Made by a program: the position numbers and the translations under genes. From Punica granatum (lineage: Eukaryota; Streptophyta; Magnoliopsida; Myrtales; Lythraceae), in contig NC_045128.1 of assembly GCF_007655135.1 (NCBI RefSeq), forward strand, positions 43,475,885 to 43,539,884: DNA of 64,000 bases. Reading direction: 5' to 3'. The notes below the pieces were generated by a model. It was not told the DNA's origin and searched no databases. It worked only from the letters and a program-made list of their open reading frames with translations. Positions 25,051 to 37,600 of the stretch are shown in pieces. How positions within the stretch are numbered: position 1 is the first letter of the stretch; each line of letters begins with the position of its first letter.

Positions 25051-26237
25051 ATGTATGTATCTGAACGATAACCTCATAACCGGTCCAATAACGACATCAT
25101 TGTGCAGTGCGGAAAATTTGTCGCAGCTGGATATTTCGGGAAACAGACTATCTGACATTCCCGACTGTTGGGGAAATGGGAGTTCTCCTTTTCTGTACTA
25201 CATAAATTTGCCATTCAACAACTTGTCTGGACTTATTCCTAGTTCCTTCGGGAATATCTCTTACCTTACGTCGTTGCACTTGAACGGCGACAGCCCCCAT
25301 GGAGACCTTCCTACGGCCTTGCAATATTCCGGAATGTTGAAAATTCTGGACATTGGAGAGAATCGTATTGAAGGGGATATACCGGCATGGGTCGGGAAGG
25401 ATCTTCAGTCTCTGCGAATTCTAAGATTGCGGAATAATTAATTTACTGGACGGATGCCTACAGAATTATGCTTGCTTCCTGAATTGCACGTGCTGGATCT
25501 GGCAGCGAATGATTTGGAAGGAACAATTCCAGATTGTTTTGGCAACATGAGTGGCATGACTCAAGTTGCTTCCCCTGACAAATTCTGCCCAAGGTCGCCT
25601 GACACTTGGGATCAAGAGCGGATGGTGGAGGTCATAAATGGAAGGGAGCTTGAATATACCAGTAACCTGCAATTTCTAGTTACTTGGTTTGAATCTGTCA
25701 AATAACCGTCTTTCAGGAGAGATCTCGAAGAAGATTGGGGACATGAAGTTTTTGGAGTCTCTAGACTTGTCCAACAATCATCCGTCAGGGACAATTCCCC
25801 CGAGCATCTCGGATTTGGCGATGTAGAGTCACCTGAACTTGTCGAACAACGACTTGACGGGGAGAGTTCCAAATGGCAATCAGCTGGATACACTTTACGA
25901 GCCTGAAACCTCCATCTGTGCTGGGAATCCTTTACTTTGCGGGGATCCACTGCCGAATAAGTGCCCTGGTGATGAGGTGCCCACACCTTCAAAGAGCTCG
26001 GGTGAAGAAGAAGAAGAAGACGGGGACAAACTAGATTCAACGGAGAAGGTGATGTTTTATGGAGTTGTAGCGGCGGGATTTGCAACTGGTTTCTGGGCAG
26101 TTATCGGAGTTCTAGTATTCAAGAAGGAGTGGAGAGCTGCCTTGTTCAGGTTTGCTGAAGAAATAGCCGAGTGGGCTTATAATGTAGGTTTTGCAGTGAA
26201 GGTGGCCGAGTCGAAGAGAAGAATGAGAAGCACTTGA
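25051..26237 (+). pseudogene. broken LRR receptor-like protein (RLP, EIX2-type), 3' part
   Basis: Conceptual translation shows about eight leucine-rich repeats (LxxLDxxxNxxxGxIP pattern) and the short linker with VINGRELEY. After the last repeats come the family's GRVPNGNQLDTLYE and GNPLLCGDPLP motifs, an acidic linker, one membrane helix (VMFYGVVAAGFATGFWAVIG) and a short cytoplasmic tail, with no kinase. These are the C-terminal parts of EIX/Cf-like immune receptors. It is broken by TAA at about 25439, a frame change near 25,675-25,690 and TAG at about 25824. The N-terminal signal peptide and most repeats are missing, cut exactly where the LINE poly-A ends. Annotated only as a pseudogene; the last 132 codons (25839-26237) form an open frame but lack a signal peptide. 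Confidence 0.9.
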
Positions 26238-26559
26238 TCCAGCAGGTGTCATGCCACGTTTCCTCTGTTTTGTTTTTCCGCTTTAGGCCTGCCGGAAGGC
26301 ACTGTTTAATAAATGTCCGGGAATGTTCCACTGATTTGCAAACGTTTTGCTACCTCATGGATCGCTGTTGCTGCACCAGTATGTAAATATAGCGTTGTTT
26401 TCATTTGATTGTGAGCATCTTCTATATTGTTATGTTCGGTTGAGCTCGCTTCTCCAGTTAATATCTACATTTTGAGAGGAAAACGAAATGACAAGAAGAG
26501 ATTCCTTTCACCGACAAACCTACTGCGCCTTTTTTTTTTCCCAGTAAGAGAGGTAGCCT

Positions 26560-26960
26560 TCTAGCGCTAGCGCCTGAAAAGTTGAGATTAGCCACGCCTT
26601 AGTGAGGCCAGATTCAAGATGGCTGTGCAAGGTCAGATCCAAGCCGGCGAGTTGAGCCTGGCATCCCGAGGTCAATCTCAGGTCTATCTGTGTATGGCTG
26701 AGCCCCGCCCTCGGACTAGTGGCACTCTATCCGGAAAAGGGCATGGTGAGGTTGCTGGGTGGAAAGATGCTTACTGCTTAGGGGTGCTGGTGGTACCAAA
26801 CGAACTTAGGCCTCACAAAGTTCCACTTGTATATTCATCTACTCTATACGCCCAAAAAGGTCGACTTTTGAATGAATGGCCTGGAGCCACTTATTTGTTG
26901 GACAGGTCAGAATGTGCTCCATCTCCTGGAATTAAAAATTTCATTATAATAATAAATAAA
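26560..26960. other. GC-richer unrecognised block
   Basis: A plus-strand open frame runs 26619-26999 (126 codons), starting MAVQGQIQAGE. I recognise no domain, and the frame runs on into the neighbouring SINE, which argues against a gene. It resembles decayed retroelement DNA in composition. Confidence 0.35.
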
Positions 26961-26963
26961 AAA

Positions 26964-27115
26964 AGATATAGCGCAGTGGCGCATACTCTCTTCCGTTGAC
27001 TTAAAGATCACAAGTTCGATACCCAGTGAGACTACTCATATCCATTTATTAGTTATTTATGATTTCTCTTTCATTATTCAAGACATTGGGCCTCCTTTGT
27101 AACTGAACAAAAAAT
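26964..27115 (+). mobile_element. tRNA-derived SINE
   Basis: An RNA polymerase III A box, TAGCGCAGTGG (26969-26979), and a B box, AGTTCGATACC (27013-27023), are spaced as in plant SINEs. A tRNA-unrelated body follows, ending in TTTGTAACT and an A-rich tail, also typical. No tRNA cloverleaf can be drawn. Inactive or not cannot be told. Confidence 0.75.
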
Positions 27116-27414
27116 TTTCATGATGATATTTCACTCCCAAAAAGAAAAATCATTATAATAGATGAAATTGATCATCTTGTGTTTGTTAATATTGTAGGGG
27201 TGATGGTTCCTAACACCACCAAACATGAACCAAAGCTCTCCAATATCTGAATTCGTTTGGTATTATGCGTCGTATGCGTTAGCTGCATGTATCCTGTTTC
27301 CACTTTCCAATTATGTGCAGAAACCATTCGTAAGTTTTACGGAATAAACAATGACTTGGGCAGAATTGTTATGGGTCTTGAGTCATTTTTCTGTCATCAT
27401 CGCATGATAAAGGG

Positions 27415-27422
27415 TATATATA
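27415..27422 (+). promoter_or_regulatory. TATA box of the HMA-domain gene
   Basis: TATATATA stands 181 bases before the start codon at 27596. The leader contains CT-rich runs. Confidence 0.6.
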
Positions 27423-27595
27423 GTGGGACCAGAATATATTCCCTGCTGGGAATATATATAGTCATCTTTAACTCTCTCTGCACCTCTCATCTCCTCTCAG
27501 TCTCAATCCTTCACAAGGAGCCCGCAATTTCTCTTCTCAGCATCCTTTTTTTTTTTTTGATCTTTTTATTTATTTGATGAAAGTTCCCCCTCACT

Positions 27596-28401
27596 ATGGC
27601 TCAGGTACTCTACTGAATTTTTCTCGTCCTTCGCTTTAATCGATAAAGTTGTTTCTATTTGAAAATATATATGTCAAAAATGATTTTCTTATTGTGGTTT
27701 GATATTAAGCAGAAGGTAGTCTTGAAGGTTCTGACTATGGCCGATGACAAGACCAAGCAAAAGGCTATAGAAGCTGCTGCTGATATATATGGTAGCTATT
27801 CTGGAAAGGAATTTTATTTCTACCTTCATATGCTGTCAAATATTTTCGCAAATACTCAGCTCCACTTAGGAAGGAGAAAACTTTAGGTATTTCGATATGA
27901 AGCGGAAGCTTTCCCTTTGGTATATATTCCATAACATTGGATCAGTTCTAATAAGATGGTTCAGTTGTTGACTGCACCTGACAGCTCTGTTTGGTTTAAA
28001 GTGCTATTCTGCTGATCAATTTGCATCAGTAAAATCTCAGACAGTGAACTGCGAATGAAATTAACGTGTATTGAAATGTTATCGTTGTTCGCATGTTCTA
28101 GCGATGCAGATATTTGTCATCAGTAAATCATGATTTCTGTAAACTATTTATATATATATTTTTTCTTTTTTCTGTAATAGGTGTGGACTCTATAGCTGCT
28201 GATCTGAAAGAGCAGAAGCTGATCATCATCGGCCGGATGGACCCGGTGGCAGTGGTGAAGAAGCTGAAGAAGGTGGGCAAAGTTGATATTGTATCGGTTG
28301 GGCCAGCAAAGGAAGAAGAGAAGAAGGAAGAAAAGAAAGAAGAGAAGAAAGAGGAGAAGAAGGAAGAGAAGAAAGAAGAGAAGACAGAAGAGAAGAAGTA
28401 G
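27596..28401 (+). CDS. small HMA-domain protein without metal-binding cysteines
   Basis: Exons 27596-27604, 27713-27791 and 28181-28401 encode 102 aa. Residues 4-68 are a heavy-metal-associated (HMA) fold: [36 protein letters not shown], and [19 protein letters not shown]. Where metal-binding family members have M-x-C-x-x-C, this protein has TMADDKTK, so copper binding through that site is not expected. Residues 69-102 are a lysine/glutamate repeat ending EEKK, with no CaaX box, so it is not isoprenylated like typical HIPPs. The class includes the HIPP- and Pik-1-like small HMA proteins that some pathogen effectors target; a specific role here cannot be inferred. The tiny first exon (MAQ) is supported by the phase and by the family's usual [13 protein letters not shown] start. 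Confidence 0.85.
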
Positions 28402-28685
28402 ACCAGCAACATACGAGAATCTCCAATAATGATATAAATAACATACAGGGACCTTTGAGGCTCGCGTGTTTGAACTTTACGATGATACGAGTCAGAGTCA
28501 CAAACCATTACTTTTAAAACAATATGTTGAAATGACCATGGCATGCAAGTTTTGATATTGTTTCTATTCAGCTAATAACTTATTCAATGGGCAAAAAAGA
28601 GAGGCTTCTTCTCCTCCCTCGGGACGTCAAGTACGTTTCTTTACTGTACAGACTGTTATAATCTCCATCTATAATAACATACTTA

Positions 28686-28740
28686 CTAGTCTATCCACCC
28701 GCACGAAGCGAGTGAAGCTATTTTAGTATATATTAATCGC
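28686..28740 (-). mobile_element. probable Helitron 3' terminus
   Basis: Read on the minus strand the end shows CACTCGC-TTCGT-GCGGGTG, a 7-bp stem with a 5-base loop. About ten bases later comes CTAG followed by T. A short hairpin just before CTRR, with insertion before T, is the Helitron 3' signature. The element would extend to the right of 28740, but I cannot find its TC 5' end. Confidence 0.5.
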
Positions 28741-29029
28741 GGAGCACGGTCGTTGCACAAGATAATTCCACCAATCTAAAAAAAATTATGAGAAAACTTC
28801 ATTCTTTTAGTAAATAGTTATATTTTCTCATGCAATCATATATCAATAAGAAGCCATTTACTGAAGTAGTTATAGCTTTGTAAAAGTCAATTCGTTGTTA
28901 TTTCAACTGCAATAACATTATGATTGAATTAAGAACAGCAGTACAAAATATATTAGCGTAAAAATCCTAAAGTAAATATATACTTTTTTTAACATGTCAG
29001 TTATGCTCTTGTTAATTTTTGGCGCAACG

Positions 29030-30369
29030 CATTCATATTGCCCAAGAAGGTCATGAGAGCTGTTGAGCATAAGTGTAAAGCTTATTTGTGGAAAGGGAAG
29101 GATGGTGATGCTCGAGGTGCTCACGTCAAGTGGGACTCAGTGTGTTGGCCTAAAAAGGAAGGGGCACTTGTAATTAAGGATCTGATCTCTTGTAACACAG
29201 CTTGCAGCTTAAAGTTGACATGGTTGCTGATGAATAGGTCAGGTTTAATATGGATTGCATGGATCAATGCCAATCTCATAAAGGGTGAAAATTTATGGTC
29301 CCTTAAAATCCCTAATAATTGTTCATGTGCTTGGAGGAAGGTCCTAAAACTGACAGATAAAGCCTATTCACTTACAAAATGAGAATTGGGCAATGGCAAT
29401 CTTATTCACTTCTAACATGACAACTGGACTTCACGTTGTCTAATTATAAATGACAGGAGGTTTGGGATCCCTCTATACTCTAAAGTGTCTGAAGTAATTC
29501 ATCGCGGCAGACATCTTCAAAGGTGTTGCAGAGATTTTACTAGGCAAAGCATCTATAATGTTATTTCTGGTGTAGTATTGGTCAGTAGCAAGGTTGATAA
29601 AGTAATTTGGTTGGCTGATAGCAAAGGGAGATTCACAATAACGAGTGCCTGGAATGTCCTGAGGCATAAGGAAGCTCCTGTGCAGTGGTAAAACCTGATA
29701 TGGAAGGAAGGCACAACTTCATCACCTGGTTGGCTATTCGTAATAAGCTCTCCATGCTCCATAAAGTTGCTACTCGGAACATAGGAGTTGATAAGTTTTG
29801 TCATTTTCACAACGAAGAGGATGAGAGTAGGGATCACCTCTTCTTTGCTTGTAAATTCTCCAAATAGGTCTGATCAAAGTCTTGCAGCAGAGTGGCATAT
29901 ATAAGACAGTGGGTGATTGGAGTGAAGAATTGGATTGGGGCATTAGGCATGTAAAGGGAAGATCTTCTAAAGCTTTCTCTTCTTAGGCTTGCTTGGAATG
30001 CCTACATCTATTTCACATGGAGGGCTCGCAACTTGAAGATTGGTGAAGATGAAAGCTTATTCATTGAAAATGTCCGGGAGTTGGTAAAAGGATCTGTTAA
30101 GGCTAGATTCTTGGGTTATAGCGAACCCCTTAATAAGAATAAGCATAATCTGCAGAATGATATTTTGTTGAGATGAGGCATCAGCTAATTGTTCTGTTGA
30201 TTGCTTCTTTTCTTTATAAGGAGTGTGATGTTATGTGACCGAGCTTATATGCCTTGATAGTGTCTGAGTTTTGGATGAATGACTTTCCTTGTACTGATTT
30301 GAGCTTCATGTGGTTTGTACTCTAATTTGTTATATATGAAGAGCTTGCTGGATTTCATCCAAAAAAAAG
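29030..30369 (+). mobile_element. 5'-truncated LINE retrotransposon
   Basis: Broken frames give the C-terminal part of a LINE reverse transcriptase (AYLWKGKDG, VKWDSVCWPKKEGALVIKDL, ACSLKLTWLLM). They then give the zf-RVT segment (KVIWLADSKGRFTITSAWNVL, CHFHNEEDESRDHLFFACKF). An A-rich tail follows at about 30360. Frames change at least three times and stops interrupt it, so it is dead. It is on the same strand as the LINE tail at 24.3-25.05 kb, but the two differ in sequence. Confidence 0.8.
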
Positions 30370-30597
30370 AAATAGATGGTGCACAAATTCCTTTTTTTTT
30401 TTTTTAACACTTAAAGGGAAAACGATCAAAAAAAAAAAAGGCGGGGGCATCACGAAGACAATTATCAATTCTGGGCTTACAAAACGGCGTCTTTTCAAAA
30501 TTTCTGACCGCAGAGTTGGGCTTTAATAATAACCCAAAGGCCCATCCATTTGAAGGGCGTGCTTCGCTAAGCACTTAATTTTCTTCAAGGTAAATTG

Positions 30598-31497
30598 TAC
30601 CGGTGGTTCAAAATATTTTACAAATGTTTCATGATGGTTCAAAAAGTTTTTTTCGCTACATGATGGTACAAAATGTTTCAAAGTTGTTTCATGATGGTAC
30701 AAACCGTCAACTCGAGCTTGACGCCGTCAAGCCGACGCTGACGTGGCTACTACGTGTCACCTCCTTGCTGACGTGGTCGAAAAATTTTAAATAATTTTAA
30801 AAATTTTAAAATTTTAAAACCTTTAAAAATAATTTTAAATTTTTAAAACTTTTAAAAATAATTTTAAACTTTTAATTTTAATAGGAAATTTTAAATAATT
30901 TTAATAAAAAAAGTTTTAATATTAAATTTTAAAGAATTTTAATATTAAATATTAAATTTTTAGAAAATTTAAAATTATTTTTAAAAAGAAAAAAATTATT
31001 TAAAAATTTTTTAAAAAATAATTAAATTTTTAAAAAATAATTTTCAAAATTGTAAAATAATTTTTTTTTTTTTTTTTTCTAAATTTTTAATCTTTTTTTT
31101 TTTTTTGTATTTTTTATATTTTTAAAAAAAATTTAAAAGATTTTAAATTTTTTAAAAATAATTTTAAAATTTTTAAAATATTTTTTTTTTCAAAATTTTA
31201 AAATATTTTTTATTTTTTCAAAATTTTCTCTTTTTTTGTATTTTTTAATTATTTTTTGTATTTTTTTGAATTTTTTAAAATTTTATTTTGTCGCGCACTA
31301 TGATTGGTTCCACGTAACAAAAGTGGCACATAGGACGCGCCACGTCAGCAAAATGTTAACGGCGTCAGCTCGAATTGACGGTTTGTATTATCATGAAACA
31401 ATTTTGAAACATTTTATATCATCATGTAGCGAAAAAAACTTTTTAAATCATTATGAAACATTTATAAAATATTTTAGACCACCAGTACAATTTACCC
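30598..31497. mobile_element. foldback (MULE-type) element FB2, 900 bp
   Basis: The left end starts AGGTAAATTGTACCGGTGG, and the right end read on the minus strand starts GGGTAAATTGTACTGGTGG. Both arms repeat ACAAATGTTTCATGATGGT-like words and reach GC-rich inner parts with CGCCGTCAAGC/GGCGTCAGC and TGACGTGG. The centre, about 30,785-31,285, is nearly pure A/T. A 9-bp direct repeat, TTTTCTTCA/TTTTCTTCG, flanks it at 30589-30597 and 31498-31506, one mismatch. It is related to FB1. It ends 17 bp before the SHOC1 TATA box, so it is now part of that promoter region. Confidence 0.9.
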
Positions 31498-31514
31498 TTT
31501 TCTTCGCCACGAAG

Positions 31515-31522
31515 TATAAAAG
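31515..31522 (+). promoter_or_regulatory. TATA box of SHOC1
   Basis: TATAAAAG stands 100 bases before the SHOC1 start codon and 17 bases after the end of foldback element FB2. Confidence 0.65.
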
Positions 31523-31614
31523 GCGGGATAAGGCGCCAAATTCCATTTCCCATTCAAACACGTACAGACGTACGCCCAGTCGCTTCTGATCTGCCGGAGG
31601 AGCTCTACTCTACC

Positions 31615-34600
31615 ATGCGATCTCGCTTTCTCAACGTCGACTACTTCATCTCCTCCTCCACGCCTTCTTCCGCATCCTTCTTCAACCTCCCTATTCCTCA
31701 TCTCCGGCCTCCTTCCGATCATCTCTCCACGACGCAGCGCTTCCTCTGGTTCGGTTCTCCGCAAATCATCGACGTTCCCCTCGAAATCGACGATCTAAGG
31801 ATCGAGGCAGCTCTTTCCAAGCTTCTCGCAGATGTTGTTCCCCGAAAGATCGGCGTTCGAGACGGAAGTTACGGGCCTGCATTGTCTTCGAACGAAGCAG
31901 CTCCTGAAAATGGAAACGGCGAGGTACGTGAAGCAATCGCTATGCTTTTTGCTTCCGTTGTTCACAAATGATCGCACTAGTTATTACTTATTAGAATTTT
32001 CAAATTGGTCCAGAATATTAGTTTGCATGGTTGTGGATCTGATGGCTTCATCTATGCTGGTTATTGTCGCCGACACCGCTGAACTATCCTCCCGGATTGC
32101 GTTTTTGTTTGTATTGTGGTGTTGAAGTTGCTATTGGTCAAATGATCGTAGTTGTGGCTCTCATCGACTCTCTACAGTGAAAATTGGTCGCGATTTAAAT
32201 TATACAATTGAAAAATTGAAAAGATGATAGTGGCAGCCGCTGCAGGGAGAAACAGAGTTTCTTCATGAAGATGAAGCAGCCACGGAAAGCTACAGGAATT
32301 ACGAACTCGCAGTTTTGGAAGATCCTCTTTCAAAAGTATGATCTGAATCCTCCTCCAATCCTTTTGCTTTTCCCTGTGGCTATACTTTTATATGCTCTCT
32401 GATACCTTCAATTTTGCAACAGTGTGAGAGCGGAGAATGTGTTGTTGATAAGGGTGTGGAATTTGTTGAAATAGTTCAATTCGAAATACCGGAGCTGGAC
32501 ATGCATCTGGTATGGCTAATTGCCTCAGGTACAACTTCGTTTTAATAAATTGTACACCTTTGGCTCATCCTATCTCTGTGTGTTCCTCCGTTATTATCCA
32601 GGAAGATCCTCACGTCTCTGAGAAAGAATATATGAGCATTTTCTCAGAATTTTCCCCAATTGGGAATGATCTGGTATCCATCTTGTTCCCTCGCTTTATT
32701 TTACTGAGTAGATTGATCTCTACTCTTGTTTTACTGACCTGGAAATTCAATGAACTTGCTATATGTTCTTTTGTTTTAAGTTGGTCTGTTGATCTGCTAG
32801 ATGGTTTGTTGCAGGATGTACTCAACCAGGGTGTTGAAATACCCTATAATCACGAGACTGAAGAATCACTATATTGTTTTCGGGACATCGGGCTCGAGAA
32901 TCTCGTGGAGCCAAAGGCTGATCTTGTGGAGGATGATTGCTCTGTTCAGGGCCCATCGCAGTTTCACTTTCCTCTTCTGGAAGTGGATGAAATATGTTTT
33001 GGAACTTTGGCATGCATGTCAATGGAAGATGAACTTGCAGCTCTCCTTGAAAAAATCGAAGACCAACTTCTGCCGCAAAATGAAGATTTCTCGGTTACAT
33101 ATGGACATACTTGGACTTTGTTGGAGCGTGCCCTGTTAGAATCCCCATCATATGATTGTCCATCAAACAAGTGCAGTGAAGCTGATTTCGCATCTGTGGA
33201 AATATTCTTGGAAATTGATTTCATAAGTATCGGTGATACAATCTGCCCTGAAGTAAATTTAGGCTCTTATCAAAGAATGGAAGATGAGAATCATATTATG
33301 TCGTTTAATCCAGTTGTTCTGGAGGAATTGCAGATACTTGATGTGGGTCCAGCTTCATCTTTTGAAGTCTTTAACTCAAGCAAATTTCAAGAACAGGAGT
33401 TGTGTGATAAAATGTCGAAGGGGGAACTAAGTTGCAAGAGCTTTGATGAAATGATTGTCAGCCATGAGCTAGCTCTGGTAGATGACATGTTCAAGCCATT
33501 GCCTATCCCTATTCTGTCCGACTGCAAAGCAATGAAGTCATTGTATGAACTCAATGAGAAAGCAATTATTGGTTTAAAGCCACAACCACTTTCTGCATCC
33601 GATGAGATATATCTGGACTGGCTTCTTCTGGAGGAAGAGAAGCGCAGCTCTGCGATGTGTTCTTCCTTTCGGAGCATGATTGTGGCAATAGATATTCAAA
33701 GCATTGACTTTGATTGGAGAACTGCTAGCATTTCAGAGGTTGTGCTTGATTTTCTCCTCTCTGATTATGATTCTGATGGGCTCATTGCTGAGAAATGTGG
33801 CAAGACAGCGGAAATTCTTATTTCTGGGGGGTCTATTCTTAGTGGGCATGCACCAGCTGCTTCAAATGATTTTGAAGTTGGACAGGGAAATCCCACAAAT
33901 CAACCAATGCTTTCTGAAGAAAATCTCAAGAGAGCCTCGTCGGTATTAAACTCTATGTCATCATTCAATGATCTTGATTTTTTCTTGAATCCATCAAAAG
34001 CTAGAACCAAGAAGAAAAACCCTCATCCAGCAATGAGTGCTACTGACAAGGTCCAATCCGATAACTCAATGCCAGCATGTGATACCGTGGATTGGCACTT
34101 GCCACAGAGGGATTTCATACTTCATCAAGTTCACTTGTCTGATGACCTCATTGCAGTCACAGAGAACTTGAAAAGCAGCTACCTCGGTATACTGGAGAGC
34201 AATCTAGAACTGAAAGAAGTGCATAGGTCGTTTCAAGAAGCGGATGAGTATAGCTTGCTCAGTGTATCTAAGCTAGTATTTATGGGATGCATTAAGAATC
34301 TGGTCACAAAGAATCCTACATTGCCCAGTGGAGGTGAATTGGTAATGGCTTCTGCCACATTATGTGCAATTAAACAGATAACATGGTACTTGTGCTTTTA
34401 TGGGATCCATACGGCTTGGTCATATTTAGATAAACTATGTGAAGGCTTTGACTGCTTTGCAACCAAATTGAGAGTGGTTCAGTGCTTTCTCGTGGATACT
34501 GATAAGAAGGCTGATGTGGTGAGAATCAGCTCACATCCATCACTATCTGCAGTTAAGGAAATTTTACTTTCAAGCATCTCTGAGAATGGTCTAAAAGCAT

Positions 34601-37600
34601 TACTCGTAGCTGATAAGGTGTTCTGGTCAGCATTGAAGATGCTGCTGACATCCCTGGGCATATCGTCTTGTGAAATGAACGAGTCTACTCAATATCCAAT
34701 ACCAGATAAGTACAACCATGGCGATTTCTCAATTGAGAATATGAGGCTTCCCCAGGTTAAAGCTTGCTTGTTGGCATCCCCCGAGTATGTTCTTACTGAT
34801 TATAGCCTTTTAATAATCCTCATAATTCTTCAATGATGTTCAGAATTAATGTATGTTTTGAGCTTCGTTTTCTTTTCTTTCTCCGAATAAGTGATCAAGA
34901 TGCTGTCTTTTACATGTCCTAATATTTGTTTGTTAAGCCAATAACATACTACTTGGGCACTCGTAGATGACTCATGATCTGCATTGCATTTAGTAATTGC
35001 TCTTCGAGAAATGTGATTTCACACTGCACGCATTTCAGGAAAGTGCATGGATAAAACCAAGTATTTCAAAAGCTTACATTTACTGAGATATTAATAATAC
35101 GGCAATAAGATTAATCCTTTAAATGCTCTAAATGCAAACAATAGCTTAATCCATGCTATAGGTAGTGATTTCCCTTATGGAGCAAATAAATAAATTTTTA
35201 ATCTCCGTGCGAGCAGTTGTGCTATTTATATTACACTTTAGTGCTAGGAGTATCTGTATGGTATCACTACATTGGTTTTATTCTCTGTAGGAACATATCT
35301 GCGGATTTTCCTTTTGACAAGTTCGAGATGATTCTGGAGTATGGAGGATCTTGCGGCTCATCGAGGATAACTACTCTTTTGCCAAAGATGTCTGGCATGC
35401 CCTGCCTTCACTTCTTAAAGGTTGAAGTCGACAAATCAAGTGCTGCTGGAGCACTTTGTGAAGGCGTGAGTATGGCACAGCACACAGGCATGGGAATGGC
35501 AAGTTTCTCTCCCTCATTGCTGAGTGCATCTTCCAAAAAAGAAAAAAAAAAAACATAAAGTATCGTCAGAAATATCTTGGTAGAGATCTCACAGTGGCAT
35601 ATCATAAGAAGTCCATTAATGATAATGTTTACTGTTGGGATCTCATTGCTGACATAGATAAACATATGTAGAAGTTCACCCATGCAACAACAAGCGTTGG
35701 GCTCTTATGACGGTTGAATTAAGCCCCAGTTAGATATCGTACATCCCACCATATCAATAAAAGAGCCCCTAGCTAGTTTTATTAAAGCCATGACCACGAG
35801 ATTATACAGCAAGTTATTTTCTAGCAGCATAGCATGACGCTTTACAGTATTCGTTGCTGACCCACTTACAGAGAGAAAACATGTCTTGTAAAACACTACT
35901 CGACATAAAATTTTCTAGTTAAACAATCCTGGATTATTTTGGATATAGCTACTTTACTCGGCTATCTTGCCTTAACAATATTTTAGTAGGTGATTAACCC
36001 CAGCTGTTTTAGGTAGGACAAGCTCAATGTGTTAAATACATTGAAGAGTATATAGATCTCTCGAAGTTAGAAGCATTGCTGAATTTTGTACCTCTTGGAG
36101 ACGAAGTGGGAAACAGCGAAAGAGAAGAATTCTGTGCCGTACCTTCTGTATCCTGCGAGCCATTTTCTGCAGAAGCCAGGGACATTCAGAGTGGCATTAC
36201 GTCTTTCCCTGAGTTAGTAATTATAATGAACACTCAGTGTTCTGAAAAAGAAATGATAGTGTCCAGAAGAAGTACATACCAAAAGATTCTGGCTCTTGAG
36301 AAAAAGGGAGCCCAAGTTATTGAACGGGACTCTAACCTGCCTGCTGATATCATAATAAGTCCTGCAGCTTGCCTCGTGTGGTACGCGAGCAATAATATGT
36401 TGAAGAAAGCAAGCGGTTCACTTGAAGCTTCTTCAATGCTACCCTGTCATGTTGAGAATATTGCAACCAACGTTTTGAGTTTCCTGAGTTTCAGTTTCAG
36501 CTGCTGCATTCTGGTAATTCGCACTCCACTCGTTGCAACTGTAGATTTTTTCCCTTCTAAAACCTGTTTTATTGACTGTAATGCATTCAGAAGCTGGAGC
36601 TGAATCATCCTTTCTGAAATTTACCTATTGGAGAACTAATTAGCATAGCAGTTAGAATTACACCTTTCCTGGATTCCTTGACAAGCCAGAATGTCCCCAT
36701 ACTCTAGGCGCTTTACGTATACACATGATAGAATCAACACCTTTTTTTTCTCCCATTTAACATCATTTCGAAGAATCTACTTTGTCTTTGATTAGACAAT
36801 CTGGGAACAATATGTTATGTGTTACTTTGCAGAAATCAGATAACAGTATCCTAAGCTGCATGATTGATGACATATTCTGCATTAGCTGTATTAGATTACT
36901 TGCTTGAATTGTCGTCCTATGACCACAGGGAACTCTTTTGCTTTATACTCTTTTCATGCGCTGACTTTTCAAATCTAGCAGATTTTTGAGGGAGAAACTA
37001 GCTTCCTTGCGACCATGATGGAATCATCTGATGGACTTTATGCGGTGGCAGCTAGTCTAGGAATTGATTTACAGCTCTTTTGCTCCGATTCAGCAGAACT
37101 CACTGATGAAATCATTTTGAGCTGCATTGACGTTGGCACCAGGTTCATCAAGGGTCTTTTTCCTAAACTTCCTGAATCTGAGACTTCTGCAGAATCGTTC
37201 CTAAGCAAATTTCCTTCCATTAATCCCCTGACAGCTCACGCTATTGTTTCTAATGGAGGCATACTTGCTGATTTTCTTGAATGGTCTAATGAGAGCAGGA
37301 TAAATGCAGTCCAAAAGTATCATGTTCCCAATGAAAGCATTTCTTTATTCAGTGCCTTATGCCGATGTGGGGAGCGAGAGGATTCTCAGTCTGTAATGAC
37401 TGATAGCTCTTCTTCAGTGTCTTCGGCTCCCAATTCAAGAAATTGCCGTGGCAATCTTGGTTCAGAAAATAAGAGATGCAAGTATATGAGGAACCCTCAT
37501 AATAGTGACGTGCCTGTGGATAATTCCCTGCAATTCGAGCCTGCAAAACAATCTATTGACAGTGGTCTCAAATTTCCTGAGCTTTCCAAGTATAATTCTT

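Noticed and set aside
28128..28544. 138-codon frame antisense to the HMA gene
   Set aside because: It is the reverse of the GAAGAAG-rich exon, giving Ser/Phe repeats; a shadow of the real gene.
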